From NCBI GenBank assembly GCA_027422505.1, contig JAPQWV010000018.1:11798001-11862000 (forward strand): 64,000 bases of DNA, read 5' to 3'. How positions within the stretch are numbered: position 1 is the stretch's first letter; every line of letters begins with the position of its first letter. Source of the DNA: Craterostigma plantagineum (taxonomy: Eukaryota > Streptophyta > Magnoliopsida > Lamiales > Linderniaceae). The notes beneath the pieces were generated by a model. That model had not been told where the DNA came from and did no database searches. It saw only the letters and a program-made list of their open reading frames with translations. The translations under genes and the position numbers were made by a program. Positions 63,235 to 64,000 of this stretch are shown piece by piece.

Positions 63235-64000
63235 ATGGTTAGATGACGAGGAAACTACCATCACAGAGATTCCAGCCGTAGGGACGGATCTGAGTCCCCT
63301 ACGAATGAACAAGACTCGACGATTCTGCAACTTACCGAACTGATCCGGCGTCAGTCGGACCAGATTGGCGAACTCCTTCAAAACCAGTTCTGAACACAAT
63401 CGATCTCCACAGCACGAACGCGTGGAAGTCATCGGGGAGCGATTTCGCAAATTACATCCCCCGACTTTCGAGCAAGCTACCAACCCTTCGATGACTGAGG
63501 GCTGGCTCCGCACCATAGAAGATATGTCGTATACGGACGAGTACCGGAGAACGAGCAAGTGTTGTGCGCAATTTCCATGCTAAGGGGGAGTGCCCGATTT
63601 TGGTGGGATACCACCAAAATCCTGAATTATCCGACCGTGATGTTGTGGGAAAGATTCAAAGAGCTCTTCTACGAGAAATACTTCTCAGCCCACGAGCGAG
63701 CATAGCGGATGAACGCGTTTATAAATTTGAGGTAGGAGAGAACGACTGTGGCAGAATACATACGCAAGTTTGAAGAATTATCACGTTTCACCTCGCATAT
63801 GGTGGCCACGGATGCGCTGAAAGTGGAACGATTCATGGTAGGCCTCAAACCCGAGATCTACCGTGATGTGAGCATGTCGGGCACACGGGGAGTACATTTT
63901 TCTCAAGTAGCCGAGCGGGCCATCATTGCAGAACAGGCAAAGGTGCATATTATGGCGGCACAGGGGGCGAGGAAGAGAACGGAGAACCAGCAGGGAGGCG
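63235..64000 (+). pseudogene. Element D Gag (decayed, incomplete)
   Basis: A plausible start ATG at 63235 encodes MVR followed by TGA as codon 4. The same frame continues through DSTILQLTELIRRQSDQIGE, a coiled-coil motif, to a stop near 63391. The capsid region appears in other frames: SARFWWDTTKI near 63590-63630, ERFKELFYEKYFS, then EYIRKFEELSRFT, VERFMVGLKPEIYRDV and ERAIIAEQAK up to the window end. This order is that of the Retrotrans_gag domain of Tekay-like elements. At least two stops and two frameshifts are present. Confidence 0.8.

Larger units (their letters stand above)
59897..64000 (+). mobile_element. Tekay-like Ty3/gypsy element D (5' part, runs off the window)
   Basis: A 3175-bp LTR (TGTAATACCCG...GATCGTTACA) is followed by a primer site and a decayed Gag. 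The long LTR and the leader GGTATCAGAGCGCTAGG resemble plant Tekay/Del elements. The remainder lies beyond the window, so completeness and target duplication cannot be judged. Confidence 0.82.

Noticed and set aside
1..64000. CRISPR array or bacterial features
   Set aside because: No short regularly spaced repeats of that kind exist, and all content is eukaryotic retroelement DNA.

Overview
The window is plant nuclear DNA and appears to consist almost wholly of nested LTR retrotransposons; I find no convincing host gene. The case for a flowering plant rests on initiator-methionine-tRNA primer binding sites (TGGTATCAGAGC type), SIRE- and Tork-like Copia elements, Tekay-like Gypsy elements with chromodomain-type integrase ends, and a Cassandra TRIM LTR carrying a 5S rRNA-derived segment. 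The species cannot be named from the sequence. Element names used here (A, B, C, D, G1, G2) are local labels.

The main structural fact is a direct repeat. Bases 1-20060 recur at 33339-53399, nearly identical (by eye six length differences, mostly in homopolymer or dinucleotide runs, and at least two substitutions). The geometry fits a tandem duplication of a unit of about 33.34 kb spanning 20061-53399. The junction at 20060/20061 joins the LTR of element A directly to the middle of the gag of element B, and the first unit begins upstream of the window.

Inside each unit is a four-level nest. Element A is a decayed Copia element on the minus strand. Gypsy element G1 (5334-20034; 38672-53373; TSD TATAT) sits in the LTR of A. 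Gypsy element G2 (11239-19095; 44575-52433; TSD TTACA) sits in the 5' LTR of G1. A Cassandra solo LTR (18465-18931; 51803-52269; TSD TTTCC) sits in the 5' LTR of G2. G1 keeps long gag, protease and pol frames, but its integrase lacks the first catalytic Asp. G2 is heavily broken, with a mutated protease motif and a mutated RT catalytic motif.

Between the two copies lie element B (20061-29645, plus strand), a SIRE-like Copia pseudo-element with a third ORF between pol and the 3' LTR, then a Copia solo LTR (29653-30360, TSD CATTG), then the 3' LTR of A (30521-32323). Element B carries a short palindromic motif, core ATGTTG-NN-CCAACAT, at ten or more places in coding DNA, spacers and LTR. I find no explanation for it.

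Beyond the second copy lie the rest of the 5' LTR of A with an internal 1.43 kb tandem duplication (53374-56510), a compact gag-only Copia derivative (element C, 56727-59077, TSD CAGTC), a foldback/MITE-like inverted repeat (about 59362-59745), and the 5' end of Tekay-like Gypsy element D (from 59897), whose 3.2 kb LTR holds a captured Copia pol fragment and a 60-bp tandem repeat. D runs off the end of the window.

All coding regions are retroelement gag, protease, integrase, RT and RNase H modules, and almost all are inactivated by stops, frameshifts or catalytic-site changes. The window looks like repeat-rich, probably heterochromatic, intergenic DNA.
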